Assembly (NCBI GenBank): GCA_945866165.1
Contig: CAMBGO010000095.1
Location: 1 to 8,241, forward strand
DNA from: Chitinophaga pinensis
GTDB lineage: Bacteria; Bacteroidota; Bacteroidia; Chitinophagales; Chitinophagaceae
Length of the DNA stretch: 8,241 bases
Direction of reading: 5' to 3'
Positions within the stretch are counted from its first letter, which is position 1. Every line of letters starts with the position of its first letter. Positions 7,052-8,241 of this stretch are shown piece by piece. Under the pieces are notes generated by a model, which saw only the letters and a list, made by a program, of their open reading frames with translations, ran no database searches and was not told the origin of the DNA. A program made the translations under genes and the position numbers.

Positions 7052-8241
7052 TTACGCCATCTTCTTCTGCAAATTCGCATCAATAGCATCGAGGAATTCT
7101 TCTGTATAGAGATAATGATCGCCGTGACTCACTTTATTTCCATGAATACATACTGCAAGGTCTTTGGTCATCTTGCCTTCTTCTACAGTTTCAATACATA
7201 CTTGTTCTAAGCTGTTTGCAAAATTGATCAACGCCTCATTGCCATCAAGTTTCCCCCTAAAGGCTAAGCCGCGTGTCCAAGCGAATATTGAGGCAATTGG
7301 ATTTGTACTTGTTGGTTTTCCTTTTTGGTGATCACGATAGTGACGGGTTACGGTGCCATGCGCAGCTTCCGACTCCATTGTTTTTCCATCGGGTGTTATT
7401 AAGACTGACGTCATCAGTCCGAGTGAACCAAAACCTTGTGCAACAGTATCACTTTGAACATCTCCATCATAGTTCTTACAAGCCCAAACAAAATTACCAT
7501 TCCATTTTAACGCACTTGCAACCATGTCATCAATCAAGCGGTGTTCATAAGTGATTCCAGCTTGATCATATGCAGTTTTAAATTCTTTTTCGTAGATGTC
7601 TTGGAAAATATCCTTGAATCTTCCATCGTATTTTTTCAATATGGTGTTCTTTGTACTCATGTACAAAGGCCATTTTTTTGAAAGCGCCATGTTAAAGCAG
7701 CTTCTGGCAAATCCCATGATGCTCTCATCTGTATTATACATACTAAGTGCAACACCTGCCCCTTTGTATTGATATACTTCATGTTCAATCACTTTTCCGT
7801 CTTCACCTTCAAACTTGATTGTAAGTTTTCCTTTTCCCGGCACCACAAAATCGGTTGCACGGTATTGGTCACCAAATGCATGGCGACCTACAATAATTGG
7901 ACTATCCCAATTGGTAACTAGGCGAGGTATGTTTTTGATAACGATGGGTTCCCTGAAAACGGTTCCATCGAGGATATTCCTGATGGTACCATTCGGACTC
8001 TTCCACATCTGTTTCAATTTGAATTCTTCAACACGTGCTTCATCGGGGGTAATGGTAGCACATTTGATGCCTACGCCATGCTCCCTGATTGCATTGGCAG
8101 CATCAATGGTTACTTGGTCGTTGGTTTCGTCCCTGTATTCTACGCCCAAGTCATAATACTTGATATCTAGATCCAGGTAAGGTAAAATCAACTTGTCTTT
8201 AATGAATTTCCAAATAATTCTGGTCATTTCATCCCCGTCCA
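7052..8241 (-). CDS. icd: NADP-dependent isocitrate dehydrogenase, eukaryotic-type (5' end outside window)
   Basis: This enzyme oxidatively decarboxylates isocitrate to 2-oxoglutarate in the TCA cycle, making NADPH. It belongs to the homodimeric subfamily of eukaryotic IDH1/IDH2, not the E. coli Icd type. Counting from the Met codon at 8225-8227 as 1, the isocitrate-binding residues S77, N79, R83, R92 and R115 (in GRHAFGDQYRATD) match human IDH1 S94, N96, R100, R109 and R132. The metal ligands D233, D256 and D260 (LIDDMVA, YDGDVQSD) match D252, D275 and D279. R295-H296 in HGTVTRHYR match the NADP 2'-phosphate contacts R314-H315. STNPIASIFAWTRG follows at 307-320. That Met is internal: reading upstream gives DGDE directly before MTRIIW, the family's conserved N-terminal segment, so the real start is probably about 15-20 codons beyond the edge. 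The C-terminus is complete (LQKKMA, TAA). All catalytic residues visible are intact. Confidence 0.97.
   Translation of the reverse strand, partial: DGDEMTRIIWKFIKDKLILPYLDLDIKYYDLGVEYRDETNDQVTIDAANAIREHGVGIKCATITPDEARVEEFKLKQMWKSPNGTIRNILDGTVFREPIVIKNIPRLVTNWDSPIIVGRHAFGDQYRATDFVVPGKGKLTIKFEGEDGKVIEHEVYQYKGAGVALSMYNTDESIMGFARSCFNMALSKKWPLYMSTKNTILKKYDGRFKDIFQDIYEKEFKTAYDQAGITYEHRLIDDMVASALKWNGNFVWACKNYDGDVQSDTVAQGFGSLGLMTSVLITPDGKTMESEAAHGTVTRHYRDHQKGKPTSTNPIASIFAWTRGLAFRGKLDGNEALINFANSLEQVCIETVEEGKMTKDLAVCIHGNKVSHGDHYLYTEEFLDAIDANLQKKMA

Noticed and set aside
7013..8156. Plus-strand open frames opposite icd
   Set aside because: They are antisense to a fully conserved enzyme frame and have no features of their own.
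1..8241. Mobile element, CRISPR array, tRNA/rRNA or defence cassette
   Set aside because: I saw no transposase or integrase motifs, no regularly spaced repeats, no tRNA-like cloverleaf and no rRNA sequence; the genes are housekeeping or envelope genes with similar AT-rich composition.

Overview
The window looks like ordinary chromosome from an AT-rich member of the Bacteroidota, most likely a Chitinophagales-type bacterium. Four lines of evidence point there: a SecA enlarged by several insertions, a large outer-membrane barrel protein with an N-terminal carboxypeptidase-regulatory-like domain, a eukaryotic-type NADP isocitrate dehydrogenase, and start codons without recognisable Shine-Dalgarno sequences. 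The phylum call is an inference from gene families; the genus cannot be named from this sequence.

Layout. Bases 1-2696 (minus) hold secA, the preprotein translocase ATPase, with its start inside the window and its C-terminal end beyond the left edge. A 264-base divergent intergenic region (2697-2960) separates it from a 931-residue outer-membrane beta-barrel protein (2961-5756, plus). A 180-base AT-rich gap follows, then a 335-residue membrane-bound YdjM-like putative metal-dependent hydrolase (5937-6944, plus). It converges on icd (7052-8241, minus), whose true start lies beyond the right edge. The convergent gap holds a hairpin that should terminate transcription in both directions, and a short tandem heptamer next to the icd stop.

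How the genes work together. They are housekeeping or envelope genes with no evident shared pathway. SecA drives Sec-dependent export, and the barrel protein, having a Sec signal peptide, would be one of many SecA clients; the divergent arrangement alone does not show a functional link. Icd belongs to the TCA cycle. The YdjM-like protein has no assigned substrate.

I found no mobile element, CRISPR array, RNA gene or defence-type cassette, and nothing that I would call a new biological system. The points most worth a second look are the soluble C-terminal half of the YdjM-like protein, the glycine/asparagine-rich linker and non-standard C-terminal tail of the barrel protein, and the heptamer repeat beside icd.
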